Shown here: one piece after another, positions 1-9,289 of the stretch
Numbering within the stretch: the first letter of the stretch is position 1
Layout of the letters: every line of letters starts with the position of its first letter
NCBI RefSeq assembly: GCF_001612615.1
Contig: NZ_BDAU01000028.1
Location: 1-64,000 of the forward strand
Length of the DNA stretch: 64,000 nucleotides
Direction: 5' to 3'
Source of the DNA: Nocardia amikacinitolerans NBRC 108937
GTDB lineage: Bacteria > Actinomycetota > Actinomycetes > Mycobacteriales > Mycobacteriaceae
The notes under the pieces: generated by a model
The model's input: the letters and a program-made list of their open reading frames with translations, nothing else
What the model was told of the DNA's origin: nothing
The model's database searches: none
Program-made: the position numbers and the translations under genes

Positions 1-151
1 AAAAATGTTCGACACCCACACGGGGGGTGAGCATCGAAACCAAAAAATATTTGGCACTGACATTCATCGACACACTATTGAGTTCTCAAAGAACACACGC
101 ACACACCATCTCCCGGGGATTCCCCCGATCAATCGGTGAGGCAACTTTTAC
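1..151 (-). promoter_or_regulatory. Leader of the rRNA operon (16S gene lies just outside the window)
   Basis: Read on the minus strand, this stretch downstream of murA carries the typical actinobacterial rRNA leader block around 75-91 (CTTTGAGAACTCAATAG), followed by an AT-rich stretch near 38-52. Mycobacterial rrn operons have the same leader after murA. No protein gene is visible here, and the 16S rRNA gene should begin beyond base 1 on this strand. The leader block is seen directly; the rRNA assignment is inferred from the motif and from synteny. Confidence 0.8.
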
Positions 152-181
152 AGCTTAGCGCGGCCAGTAACCCGAAACCAA
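152..181 (-). promoter_or_regulatory. Candidate second rrn promoter P2
   Basis: TTGGTT (176-181) and TAAGCT (152-157) on the minus strand are spaced 18 bp apart, between P1 and the leader block. Mycobacterial rrn operons often have two tandem promoters here. The match is weaker than P1. Confidence 0.45.
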
Positions 182-298
182 ATCGGGGTCCCAATCGAGC
201 TAGTGTGACCGCCAGGCGCTCCTCGTACTACCTCGTTTCCCTGGCTCAGCGTCTCCGCTCGGCCCCGGGTCGGTGTCCGTGTCGCTCTGACTTGAATA

Positions 299-327
299 AA
301 GTTACGTGGCGGCTTGCACGATGTCAA
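299..327 (-). promoter_or_regulatory. Candidate rrn promoter P1
   Basis: On the minus strand the -35 box TTGACA (322-327) and the -10 box TAACTT (299-304) are separated by 17 bp. The promoter starts about 80 bp past the murA stop and reads toward the rRNA leader. It is a near-consensus housekeeping sigma promoter, as expected for rRNA. Confidence 0.7.
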
Positions 328-408
328 ATCGCCTGGTCAATACGGGTTTTGGACGACTCGAGATCAACATCCAGGACGGACAAGATCGATTCCGGCCCGC
401 GGACAAGA

Positions 409-1689
409 TCAATCAGGTGCCCCGACCCGCTCCACCAGACCGCCCAACGCCTGCAGCTGTTCGACGAAATTCGGGTAACCGCGGTCGATGTGGAAGACGT
501 CGTGCACTTCGGTGGTTCCGTCGGCGACCAGACCCGCGAGCACCAGGCCCGCGCCCGCCCGGATGTCCGAGGACCACACCGGCGCGCTGGACAGCCGAGG
601 AATACCGCGAACAACCGCGTGGTGACCGTCGGTGCGGGCGTCGGCGCCCAGCCGGATCATCTCCTCCACGAAGCGGAACCTCGCCTCGAAGATGTTTTCG
701 GTGATCATCGAGGTGCCGTCCGCGATCGCCGCGAGACCGATGGCCATCGGCTGCAGGTCGGTCGGGAAACCGGGGAACGGCAGGGTCGAGAAGTTCACCG
801 CGCGCGGACGCTCCGGCTGCACCACACGGAAGCCGTCCAGCTCGAAGGAGATTCGCGCGCCCGCCGAACGCAGCTTGTCCAGCACCAGCGAGAGGTGCTT
901 CGGGTTCACGCCGGTGACGCGCACGTCGCCCATCGTCATGGACGCGGCGATCCCCCAGGTCGCGGCGACGATGCGGTCGCCGATCACGCGGTGATCGGTC
1001 GGACGCAGTCGCTTCACGCCCTGGATGGTGAGCACCGAGGTGCCCGCGCCACTGATCCGGGCGCCCATCTGCACCAGCATGTTGCACAGGTCGACGATGT
1101 CGGGCTCGCGCGCCGCGTTGTCGATGACCGTCTCGCCCTCGGCGAGTACCGCGGCCATCAGGATGTTCTCGGTCGCGCCGACCGACGGGAAGTCCAGCCG
1201 GATCCGGGCGCCCTGGAGTTCGTCGGCGCGCGCGACGACGCAACCGTGCTCGATCTCGCTGGTCGCGCCGAGCAAGCGCAGCCCAGCTTGGTGCATGTCG
1301 AGGGGACGGGAACCGATCGCGTCGCCGCCGGGCAATGCGACGACCGCGCGCTTGCACCGCGCCATCAGCGGACCGAGCACGCACACCGAGGCGCGGAACT
1401 GCGTCACGGCGGGGAAGTCCGCGTGGTACTTCGGCTCGGCGGGCGTCGTGATGGTGACCACGGAACGGTCGCCGGGTGCGTCGTCGGAGATGACGACCTC
1501 ACAACCCAGCCCGCGCAGCACCTCGGCCATCAGCGGCACATCGAGAATGTCGGGGCAGTTCGTGATCGTCGACGTGCCCTCGGCAAGCAGGGCAGCGGCC
1601 ATCAGCTTGAGGACGCTGTTCTTAGCGCCTCCTACCGCGACCTCGCCGACGAGCCGATTGCCCCCGGTGACCAGAAACCGTTCGCTCAC
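409..1689 (-). CDS. murA: UDP-N-acetylglucosamine 1-carboxyvinyltransferase MurA
   Basis: MurA transfers enolpyruvate from PEP to UDP-GlcNAc, the first committed cytoplasmic step of peptidoglycan synthesis. The protein starts VSERFLVTGGN and contains GGAKNSVLKLMAA, the FPSVGATENIL motif and the C-terminal IRAGAGLVLAGL block, all typical of MurA, over about 426 residues. A GTG at 1707 would add six residues; I chose the GTG at 1689 because it matches the mycobacterial N-terminus. In the catalytic loop LPGGDAIGSRP (Asp at about residue 123) an Asp replaces the usual Cys, as in Mycobacterium tuberculosis MurA, which is known to give intrinsic fosfomycin resistance. The gene lies directly upstream of the rRNA operon promoters and 84 bp after the cobalamin adenosyltransferase gene. 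Confidence 0.95.
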   Translation of the reverse strand: MSERFLVTGGNRLVGEVAVGGAKNSVLKLMAAALLAEGTSTITNCPDILDVPLMAEVLRGLGCEVVISDDAPGDRSVVTITTPAEPKYHADFPAVTQFRASVCVLGPLMARCKRAVVALPGGDAIGSRPLDMHQAGLRLLGATSEIEHGCVVARADELQGARIRLDFPSVGATENILMAAVLAEGETVIDNAAREPDIVDLCNMLVQMGARISGAGTSVLTIQGVKRLRPTDHRVIGDRIVAATWGIAASMTMGDVRVTGVNPKHLSLVLDKLRSAGARISFELDGFRVVQPERPRAVNFSTLPFPGFPTDLQPMAIGLAAIADGTSMITENIFEARFRFVEEMIRLGADARTDGHHAVVRGIPRLSSAPVWSSDIRAGAGLVLAGLVADGTTEVHDVFHIDRGYPNFVEQLQALGGLVERVGAPD

Positions 1690-1773
1690 ACTGGGTAGCT
1701 TATCCACCGTCGGCGGCGCGCACGCGCGTGTACGCGATCCCGGTGTGCTCCGACACGATCCGAACGGTCGGGA

Positions 1774-2355
1774 TCACGATTCTTTCTTGCCGCCGCCGGG
1801 CTGCCACAGAATGTCGCCCGCGGGATTCGTGTACCGGCTCAGGATGAAGAGCAAGTCGGACAGCCGATTGAGGTACTTGGCCGGGAGAACGCTGGTGTCC
1901 TCGGGGTGGGCCTCGACCGCGGCCCATGCGGCACGCTCGGCGCGGCGCACCACCGTGCGCGCGGTGTGCAGCAGCGCGGCCAGCGGGGTGCCGCCGGGCA
2001 GAATGAACGAATTCAGCGGCGCCAGTTCGGCATTGAACTCGTCGCACCAGCCTTCCAGCCGGTCGATGTAGTCCTGCGTGATGCGCAGCGGCGGGTACTT
2101 GGGATCGTCGACCACGGGGGTGGACAGATCCGCGCCGGCGTCGAACAGGTCGTTCTGAACCTGGCGGAGCACCGCGAGCAGGTGCTCGTCCGGTGCGCCG
2201 AGCGCGATCGCGACCCCGATGGCCGCGTTGGCTTCGTCGCAATCCGCGTAGGCGACGAGGCGGGGATCGGTCTTGGAGACCCGTGAGAAATCGCTGAGCC
2301 CGGTGGTTCCGTCGTCACCGGTCCTGGTGTAGATCCGGGTCAGATGCACACTCAT
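1774..2355 (-). CDS. Cob(I)alamin adenosyltransferase, PduO/MMAB type
   Basis: This enzyme transfers adenosyl from ATP to cob(I)alamin to make adenosylcobalamin. The N-terminal RTGDDGTTGL motif (about residues 11-20), FILPGGTPLAA and RTVVRRAER near residue 130 are hallmarks of PduO-type enzymes, and 193 residues is the usual length. A strong ribosome site (GGAGGAG) precedes the ATG. The position between a DUF2550 protein and murA matches the mycobacterial locus. Its product is the cofactor required by the isobutyryl-CoA mutase encoded at 44.5 kb in this window, so the two probably serve the same metabolism, although they are not linked in an operon. Confidence 0.93.
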   Translation of the reverse strand: MSVHLTRIYTRTGDDGTTGLSDFSRVSKTDPRLVAYADCDEANAAIGVAIALGAPDEHLLAVLRQVQNDLFDAGADLSTPVVDDPKYPPLRITQDYIDRLEGWCDEFNAELAPLNSFILPGGTPLAALLHTARTVVRRAERAAWAAVEAHPEDTSVLPAKYLNRLSDLLFILSRYTNPAGDILWQPGGGKKES

Positions 2356-2374
2356 GCGAAAACTCCTCCGCTCG

Positions 2375-2809
2375 CTACAGGCCGGGCATGCGGCGGGTGC
2401 GGTCCGACGGCCGCGATTCCACCCAGGACAGGAAGGCCGCGCGGGCGCCGCGGTCCAGCGCGAGTTCGTAATTGCCCTCGGTGTCGGCCACCTCGGTGAC
2501 GATGATCTCGTCGGTCATGATGTCGTACTCGTCGCCGCGCGGACCGCGCCGATCGCCGACCTCGATGCCGCGGCGCCGAATCGTGGCGTCCGGGCCGATC
2601 TTGAGACTGGTGAGCTTGAAGAAGACGAGGCGATCCTCGTCATAGCGAATGAGACCGTGCCGCCAGCCCTGGCCGCCGTTCGCGGGCAGCACACGCAGGA
2701 TCGCGGCGGTCCCGCCGCGGCGCAGCATGATCAGTCGGTAGACGGAGATCAACGCCAATGCGACCAGCAGCAGCACCAGAATGATCAAGACAACCATCCC
2801 GGTTTGCAA
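2375..2809 (-). CDS. DUF2550 family single-pass membrane protein
   Basis: A 144-residue protein with one N-terminal transmembrane helix (about residues 4-26, VVLIILVLLLVALALISVY) followed by a basic, beta-rich domain (RHGLIRYDEDRLVFFKL, then IRRRGIEVGDRR). It matches the DUF2550 family found downstream of the ATP synthase operon in mycobacteria and relatives; the function is unknown. I favour the TTG start at 2809 because AAAGGA lies about 9 bases upstream, whereas the ATG four codons later would sit too far from that site. It is followed 19 bp later by the adenosyltransferase and preceded by a strong hairpin that separates it from atpC. Confidence 0.85.
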   Translation of the reverse strand: MQTGMVVLIILVLLLVALALISVYRLIMLRRGGTAAILRVLPANGGQGWRHGLIRYDEDRLVFFKLTSLKIGPDATIRRRGIEVGDRRGPRGDEYDIMTDEIIVTEVADTEGNYELALDRGARAAFLSWVESRPSDRTRRMPGL

Positions 2810-2918
2810 TGCTGTCCGTCCTTTCGCTCGGCATCCGCGTCACGAACCGCGGCGGATACCCATCCGTTGCGACATTCAAACACGAGTCTACAAACGGGTG
2901 AGCACCTGGGGCTGAATA

Positions 2919-2958
2919 CCATTGTCGGCGGCGAAGATACCTTCGCCGCCGACAATGG
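2919..2958 (-). terminator. Perfect 18-bp hairpin after atpC
   Basis: The left arm (2919-2936) and right arm (2941-2958) are perfectly complementary across 18 bp with a 4-nt loop. It lies 26 bp past the atpC stop and is not followed by a T tract on the minus strand, as is common for actinobacterial terminators. It probably ends or attenuates the ATP synthase transcript before the DUF2550 gene. Confidence 0.75.
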
Positions 2959-2983
2959 GGATGTTCACGACCCGTCAGGGTCT

Positions 2984-3361
2984 TCAGGCGCTCGCGACCT
3001 GCTCGACCGCGCGCACCCGGGCCTGTGCCGCCCGCTGCTGTTCCTCGGTGGCGGACGTGTCGGCCAGCACCTTGCGTGCCGCCTCGACGTCCACCTCACC
3101 GGCGAACTCCGCGGACTCGGCCAGGACCCGCACCGTGTTGGCGGTGACCGAGAAGAAACCGCCGTGCACGGCGGCGACGATCCGCTCGCCATCGGTGGAC
3201 ACGATGTTCACCGTGCCGCCCTCGACCAGCTGGCCGAGGAGCGGCTCGTGGCCCGGCATGATGCCGATCTGGCCCTCGGTGGTCTGCGCGCTGACGAACG
3301 ACGCCTGGCCGGACCAGAGCAGCCGTTCGACGGCGACCAGATCAACTGACATTTCCGCCAT
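2984..3361 (-). CDS. atpC: ATP synthase F1 epsilon subunit
   Basis: The epsilon subunit joins gamma to the c-ring and restrains ATP hydrolysis. The 125-residue product has the beta-sandwich signature (IGIMPGHEPLLGQL around residue 34, then AAVHGGFFSVTANTVRVLAE) and a short C-terminal helical segment. It is the last gene of the atp operon, six bases after atpD, and is followed by a strong hairpin. Confidence 0.95.
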   Translation of the reverse strand: MAEMSVDLVAVERLLWSGQASFVSAQTTEGQIGIMPGHEPLLGQLVEGGTVNIVSTDGERIVAAVHGGFFSVTANTVRVLAESAEFAGEVDVEAARKVLADTSATEEQQRAAQARVRAVEQVASA

Positions 3362-3367
3362 GGGTGA

Positions 3368-4816
<1,449 letters not shown>

Positions 4817-4841
4817 TTGGATAAGTTCTCTTCCTGCGCTT

Positions 4842-5813
4842 CTAGTCGCGGTCCGAGCTCGACGCCAGCGCGTTCACGCCGCCGACGATTTCGCTGATTT
4901 CCTGCGTGATCTGGGCTTGACGCACCGAGTTCGCCTCGCGCTGAAGAACACTCGCGAGTTCGTTGGCGTTGTCGGTGGCCGCCTTCATTGCGGTGCGCCG
5001 AGCCGCGGACTCGGATGCCGCTGCCTCGAGCAACGACGCGTAGATACGCGTGTTCACGTACTTCGGCAGCAACGCCGCCAGCAGTACATCGGCGTCGGGC
5101 TCGAATTCGTACTGCGCCTGCGGTTCGGCGGTGGGCGAATCGGAGAACGAGTCCGCGCCCATGTCGAAGTTCTCGTCGACGAAGCTGACCTGGATCGGCG
5201 CAAGGCGGCGCACCTCCGGGGTCTGCGTCAACATCGACACGAACCGCGTGTACACGATGTGCAGCTCGTCGACGCCCTCGATATCGCCGGTGCCGTGCGG
5301 GTGCGGCACCTGACCGTCGGAGCCCGCCATGAAGGCGTCCACCAGGTGGCCACAGGCCGCCGAGGCGTCGGTGTACTTCGGCTGCTGCGAGAAACCGGTC
5401 CACGCCGAGACCAGCGGGCGGTTACGGAAGGTGTAGTACGTGAGGCCCTTGTTGCCCATCACGTACAGCACCGGCTCCTTGCCCTCGCCGCGCAGGGTGG
5501 TCATCAGCTCTTCGGCGCGCTTGAGCACGTTGGAGTTGTAACCACCGCACATGCCGCTGTCACTGGTGATCACCAGGACGGCGGCGCGACGCGGGTTGGC
5601 GCGTTCGGTCAGCAGCGGATGCGCCAGGTTCTTCGACGCGCTCGCGAGCTCGGCGAGGACCTTGGTGATCTCTTCCGCGTACGGCTTGGCGGCCGCAACC
5701 CTGGCCTGGGCCTTGGAGATTCGCGAGGTCGCGATCAGCTCTTGGGCCTTGGTGATCTTCTTGATCGAATTCACACCACGAATGCGGGAGCGCAATTCAC
5801 GCAAGCTTGCCAC
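4842..5813 (-). CDS. atpG: ATP synthase F1 gamma subunit
   Basis: Central rotor shaft of F1. The N-terminal coiled helix (VASLRELRSRIRGVNSIKKITKAQ) and the C-terminal RQAQITQEISEIVGG are family signatures. The start is a GTG with GGGAG upstream. The 323-residue protein is longer than E. coli gamma because of an acidic insert near residues 215-245 (SDSPTAEPQAQYEFEPDAD). Mycobacterial gamma also has an extra loop in its central domain, but I cannot say this one is equivalent. Confidence 0.96.
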   Translation of the reverse strand: MASLRELRSRIRGVNSIKKITKAQELIATSRISKAQARVAAAKPYAEEITKVLAELASASKNLAHPLLTERANPRRAAVLVITSDSGMCGGYNSNVLKRAEELMTTLRGEGKEPVLYVMGNKGLTYYTFRNRPLVSAWTGFSQQPKYTDASAACGHLVDAFMAGSDGQVPHPHGTGDIEGVDELHIVYTRFVSMLTQTPEVRRLAPIQVSFVDENFDMGADSFSDSPTAEPQAQYEFEPDADVLLAALLPKYVNTRIYASLLEAAASESAARRTAMKAATDNANELASVLQREANSVRQAQITQEISEIVGGVNALASSSDRD

Positions 5814-5864
5814 GGTTCACACTCCCTTCATTCGCCAGATTCCAATAGCGCATTGCTCGCCCGA

Positions 5865-7502
5865 TTACTTCTCGACGTGCTTGCGGGTGACCGACAGCGA
5901 CTCGACCTCTTCGTGGTCGAGCTCGCCCGCCTCCGCCTCGTTCACCACACGGCTGCCGTCGGAGGCGAGGAAGCCCTGCTTGAACTTGTCGGTGGCCGCC
6001 TTGATGGCGTCGCCGTTCTCGGCGTCGAGGACCTTGCCGCCCTCGATCGACTTGAACGCGTCGGCCGCGCTGCGGTGCAGGTCCTCGAGCAGCTCCGCGT
6101 TGAAGCGGCGGATGTCGGCGACCGGAACCGAGTCGTAGTAACCGGCGTCGACGAGGTAGATCGAGACGATCTGGTCCTCGACCGCGACCGGGGAGTACTG
6201 GTCCTGCTTGAGCAGCTCGACCCAGCGGGCGCCGCGCTCGAGCTGCGCCAGCGAGGCGGCGTCGAGGTCGGAGGCGAAGGCGGAGAACGCCTCCAGCTCG
6301 CGGTACTGCGCCATTTCCAGACGCAACGAACCGGCGACCTTCTTCATGCCCTTGGTCTGGGCGGCGCCACCGACACGGGAGACCGAGGTACCGACGTTGA
6401 TCGCCGGGCGGACGCCCTTGTTGAACAGGTCGGACTCGAGGAAGACCTGGCCGTCGGTGATGGAGATGACGTTGGTCGGGATGAACGCCGAGACGTCGTT
6501 GGCCTTGGTCTCGATGATCGGCAGACCGGTCATCGAGCCCGCGCCCATCTCGTCGGAGAGCTTGGCGCAGCGCTCGAGCAGACGCGAGTGCAGGTAGAAG
6601 ACGTCACCCGGGTACGCCTCGCGGCCCGGCGGGCGACGCAGCAGCAGCGAGATGGCGCGGTAAGCCTCGGCCTGCTTGGTCAGGTCGTCGAACACGATCA
6701 GGACGTGCTTGCCCTGGTACATCCAGTGCTGGCCGATGGCCGAGCCGGTGTAGGGGGCCAGCCACTTGAAGCCGGCGGAGTCGGAGGCCGGGGCCGCGAC
6801 GATGGTGGTGTACTCCATCGCGCCGTGCTCCTCCAGCGCGGCCTTCACGCCCGCGATGGTGGAACCCTTCTGGCCGATGGCGACGTAGATGCAACGCATC
6901 TGCTTGGTGGGGTCGCCGGACTCCCAGTTGGCCTTTTGGTTCAGGATCGCGTCGATGCAGACGGCGGTCTTGCCGGTCTTGCGGTCGCCGATGATCAGCT
7001 GACGCTGGCCGCGGCCGATCGCGGTCAGCGCGTCGATGGCGGTGATGCCGGTGGCCATCGGCTCCTCGACCGGCTGGCGCTCCAGCACGGTCGCGGCCTG
7101 CAGCTCCAGCACGCGGCGCTCTTCGGACTCGATCTCGCCGAGGCCGTCGATCGGCTGACCGAGCGGGTTCACCACGCGGCCGAGGAACTTGTCGCCGACC
7201 GGCACCGAGAGCACGTCACCGGTGCGGCGAACCTGCTGACCCTCTTCGATCTCGGCGAACTCGCCGAGGATGACCGCACCGATCTCGCGGTCCTCGAGGT
7301 TCAGCGCCACGCCGAGCACGCCGCCCGGGAACTCGAGCAGCTCGTTGGCCATAGCCGAGGGCAGGCCGCTGACGTGCGCGATGCCGTCGCTGGTGTCGGT
7401 GACCACACCGACTTCTTCGATGGACGTCTGGGGGGTGTAGCTCTGGGTGTAGCTCTCGATCGCGCTACGGATCTCGTCGGAGGAGATCGTCAGCTCCGCC
7501 AT
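5865..7502 (-). CDS. atpA: ATP synthase F1 alpha subunit
   Basis: Non-catalytic nucleotide-binding subunit of F1. The P-loop GDRKTGKT is at residues 172-179, with the usual TAIDALTAIGRGQRQLI before it. At 545 residues it is longer than E. coli AtpA; the extra length is a C-terminal tail (about residues 510-545, acidic then basic, ending RKHVEK). Mycobacterial alpha has a comparable C-terminal extension that suppresses ATP hydrolysis, and a similar role here is an inference. It lies between atpH and atpG. Confidence 0.97.
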   Translation of the reverse strand: MAELTISSDEIRSAIESYTQSYTPQTSIEEVGVVTDTSDGIAHVSGLPSAMANELLEFPGGVLGVALNLEDREIGAVILGEFAEIEEGQQVRRTGDVLSVPVGDKFLGRVVNPLGQPIDGLGEIESEERRVLELQAATVLERQPVEEPMATGITAIDALTAIGRGQRQLIIGDRKTGKTAVCIDAILNQKANWESGDPTKQMRCIYVAIGQKGSTIAGVKAALEEHGAMEYTTIVAAPASDSAGFKWLAPYTGSAIGQHWMYQGKHVLIVFDDLTKQAEAYRAISLLLRRPPGREAYPGDVFYLHSRLLERCAKLSDEMGAGSMTGLPIIETKANDVSAFIPTNVISITDGQVFLESDLFNKGVRPAINVGTSVSRVGGAAQTKGMKKVAGSLRLEMAQYRELEAFSAFASDLDAASLAQLERGARWVELLKQDQYSPVAVEDQIVSIYLVDAGYYDSVPVADIRRFNAELLEDLHRSAADAFKSIEGGKVLDAENGDAIKAATDKFKQGFLASDGSRVVNEAEAGELDHEEVESLSVTRKHVEK

Positions 7503-7573
7503 GTTCTTCCTGCTCTCGCTGTAAGGGTCTCGAATGTCGGTGTTGGCGCCGGTGCCGGGCCGGCAGAGCCGGA

Positions 7574-8383
7574 CTACGCCAGCTCGCGGCGCAGCCGCTC
7601 CAGTCGGCCGGTGGCGCTGCCGTCGATCACGTCGTCGCCGACGCGCACGACCAGCCCGCTCAGCAGGCTCTGATCGACCTCGACGTGCACCGTGATCGGC
7701 TTGCCGTAGATGCGCTGCAGGGAGGCGGCGAGCCGCTCCCGCTGCTGCGGCGTCAGGGCGATCGCGGCGCGCACGTGCGCGACGATCTGGTCACGCCGGG
7801 CGGCGGCCAGGTCGGACAACTCGTCGAAGGCCGGGCCGAGGCCGGTCCGCTGCCGTGCCACCGCCTGCTCCGCGAGGGTCACGGTGATGGTCTCGGCCTT
7901 GCCGGACAGCAGCCCGGAGATCAGCTCGCGCTTGGCCGAACCCGGCTTCCCGCGATCGGACAGCGCCTGCTCCAGCTCGGGGTTGTCGGCGATGATCCGG
8001 CCGAGCCGGAACAGCTCGTCCTCGACCGCCTCGAGCCTGCCGCTGTCCGCGGCCGACTCCAGCAGGGCCTCCTGGCCGAGCAGCACCAGGGTGTCGACCA
8101 GGTCGGAGGTGCGCGACCAGTCCTGGGCCACCGCGGTGGTCAGCACCGCCAGGGTGGCGGGGCTGACCTTGCCGCCGAAGACCCGCTCGCTCAGCTCGGC
8201 GCGCACCGAACCGGGCACCGACACGTCCGCGAGCGCAACACGCAGCGAACGCTGGTCGTCCAGCACGGCGACAGCGGCGAACAGTTCCGAGCCCGTCGTG
8301 GCGGCAACACTGTCGCTTCCGGTCAGAGCGGCCCGAAGCGCCTCCCGGGACCGGGAGCTGGCCTCGCGGCTCGCTGCGTACAT
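7574..8383 (-). CDS. atpH: ATP synthase delta subunit (stand-alone, about 269 aa)
   Basis: The delta subunit belongs to the peripheral stalk linking alpha to b. The protein begins MYAASREASSRSREALRAAL and ends in a region containing IYGKPITVHVEVDQSLLSGLVVRVGDDVIDGS, the delta/OSCP signature. A GTG three codons upstream is an alternative start. Its length and N-terminus resemble streptomycete delta. In mycobacteria this gene is fused to a second b-like domain; here the b gene ends and delta begins as a separate reading frame, so it is not fused. Confidence 0.92.
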   Translation of the reverse strand: MYAASREASSRSREALRAALTGSDSVAATTGSELFAAVAVLDDQRSLRVALADVSVPGSVRAELSERVFGGKVSPATLAVLTTAVAQDWSRTSDLVDTLVLLGQEALLESAADSGRLEAVEDELFRLGRIIADNPELEQALSDRGKPGSAKRELISGLLSGKAETITVTLAEQAVARQRTGLGPAFDELSDLAAARRDQIVAHVRAAIALTPQQRERLAASLQRIYGKPITVHVEVDQSLLSGLVVRVGDDVIDGSATGRLERLRRELA

Positions 8384-8402
8384 GCTTCTCACTTTCGCGT
8401 CG

Positions 8403-8963
8403 TTACCTTCCGACCCCGATGCCGGCGTCGGTCTCGTCGAGTTCGCTGAGGAACTTCTCGATCGAGGCCGCCTGCTTGGCTTCGTCCGAAACCGACTGGC
8501 CGATGATCTTCTCGGCCAGGTCGACGGCCGTGCGGCCGACTTCGGAGCGCAGTTCGGTGAGGATCTGCTGGCGCTGGGCTTCCAGCTGGGCGTGGCCAGA
8601 GGCCACGATGCGGTCGCTTTCGGCCTGGGCCTCCGAGCGCATCTGCGCAAGGATCTGCTGGCCCTGGGTGCGCGCGTCCTCACGGATGCGCGCGGCCTCG
8701 AGGCGGGCGTCCGCCAGCTGCTGCTGGTACTGCTGCAGCGTCTGCTGGGCTTCTTCCTGCGCGGCCTCGGCCTTGGCGATACCGCCTTCGATCTTGTCGG
8801 CACGCTCGTCCAGCACCTTGGTCAGGCGCGGGATGACGTACTTGTAGAACAGCACCGCGATGATCGCGACGCAGACCACCGACCAGACGATGTCGTACGT
8901 TTCGGGGACGAGAGGATTCACATCCTCTCCGCCCTCCGCTGCGAGTACTGCGAACTCGTACAT
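8403..8963 (-). CDS. atpF: ATP synthase Fo b subunit
   Basis: Peripheral stalk protein with one N-terminal membrane helix (about residues 25-46, YDIVWSVVCVAIIAVLFYKYVI) followed by a long charged alanine/glutamine-rich coiled coil. 186 residues is the standard length. It is spaced 5 bp after atpE and 19 bp before atpH. Confidence 0.95.
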   Translation of the reverse strand: MYEFAVLAAEGGEDVNPLVPETYDIVWSVVCVAIIAVLFYKYVIPRLTKVLDERADKIEGGIAKAEAAQEEAQQTLQQYQQQLADARLEAARIREDARTQGQQILAQMRSEAQAESDRIVASGHAQLEAQRQQILTELRSEVGRTAVDLAEKIIGQSVSDEAKQAASIEKFLSELDETDAGIGVGR

Positions 8964-8968
8964 CGGAA

Positions 8969-9214
8969 TCAGAAGATGAAGCCGGCGACGAGGCCGATCA
9001 GGGCCAGCGCCTCGGTGAACGCGATACCGAGGAACATGTTGGTACGGATCGTGCCCTGCAGCTCGGGCTGACGGGCGATACCCTCGATCGCCTTACCGAC
9101 GACGATACCGACGCCGATGCCCGGGCCGATGGCGGCCAGGCCGTAGCCGACGGCGCCGAGGCCCTTCAGCGTCGACTCGTTGGCAGCTTCCTGGGCCAGG
9201 TACGAGAGGCTCAT
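8969..9214 (-). CDS. atpE: ATP synthase Fo c subunit
   Basis: The 81-residue proteolipid forms the proton-driven rotor ring. It has two membrane hairpin helices joined by the polar loop IARQPELQG (46-54); the proton-carrying carboxylate is Glu68 (AFTEALALIGL). The sequence around the first helix (GYGLAAIGPGIGVGI) resembles Streptomyces rather than mycobacterial c. Positions equivalent to M. tuberculosis D28, A63 and Y64 read V35, L70 and A71, which matters for bedaquiline binding. Confidence 0.97.
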   Translation of the reverse strand: MSLSYLAQEAANESTLKGLGAVGYGLAAIGPGIGVGIVVGKAIEGIARQPELQGTIRTNMFLGIAFTEALALIGLVAGFIF

Positions 9215-9289
9215 GAGTCTTCTTTCCCTTTCTGTTGCTCACCCGCCGGGCGGCGCGGTGTAGCAGGTCTCCGGTGATGGGTAGTGCGG

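Noticed and set aside
136..1698. 520-codon plus-strand open frame antisense to murA
   Set aside because: No ribosome site and Arg/His-rich translation; it is a GC-skew shadow of murA.
7574..8803. A 409-codon frame that would mimic the mycobacterial b-delta fusion
   Set aside because: Its first about 140 codons lie out of frame inside atpF and are Arg/Ser/Pro low complexity. The delta family starts at MYAASRE, so there is no real fusion.
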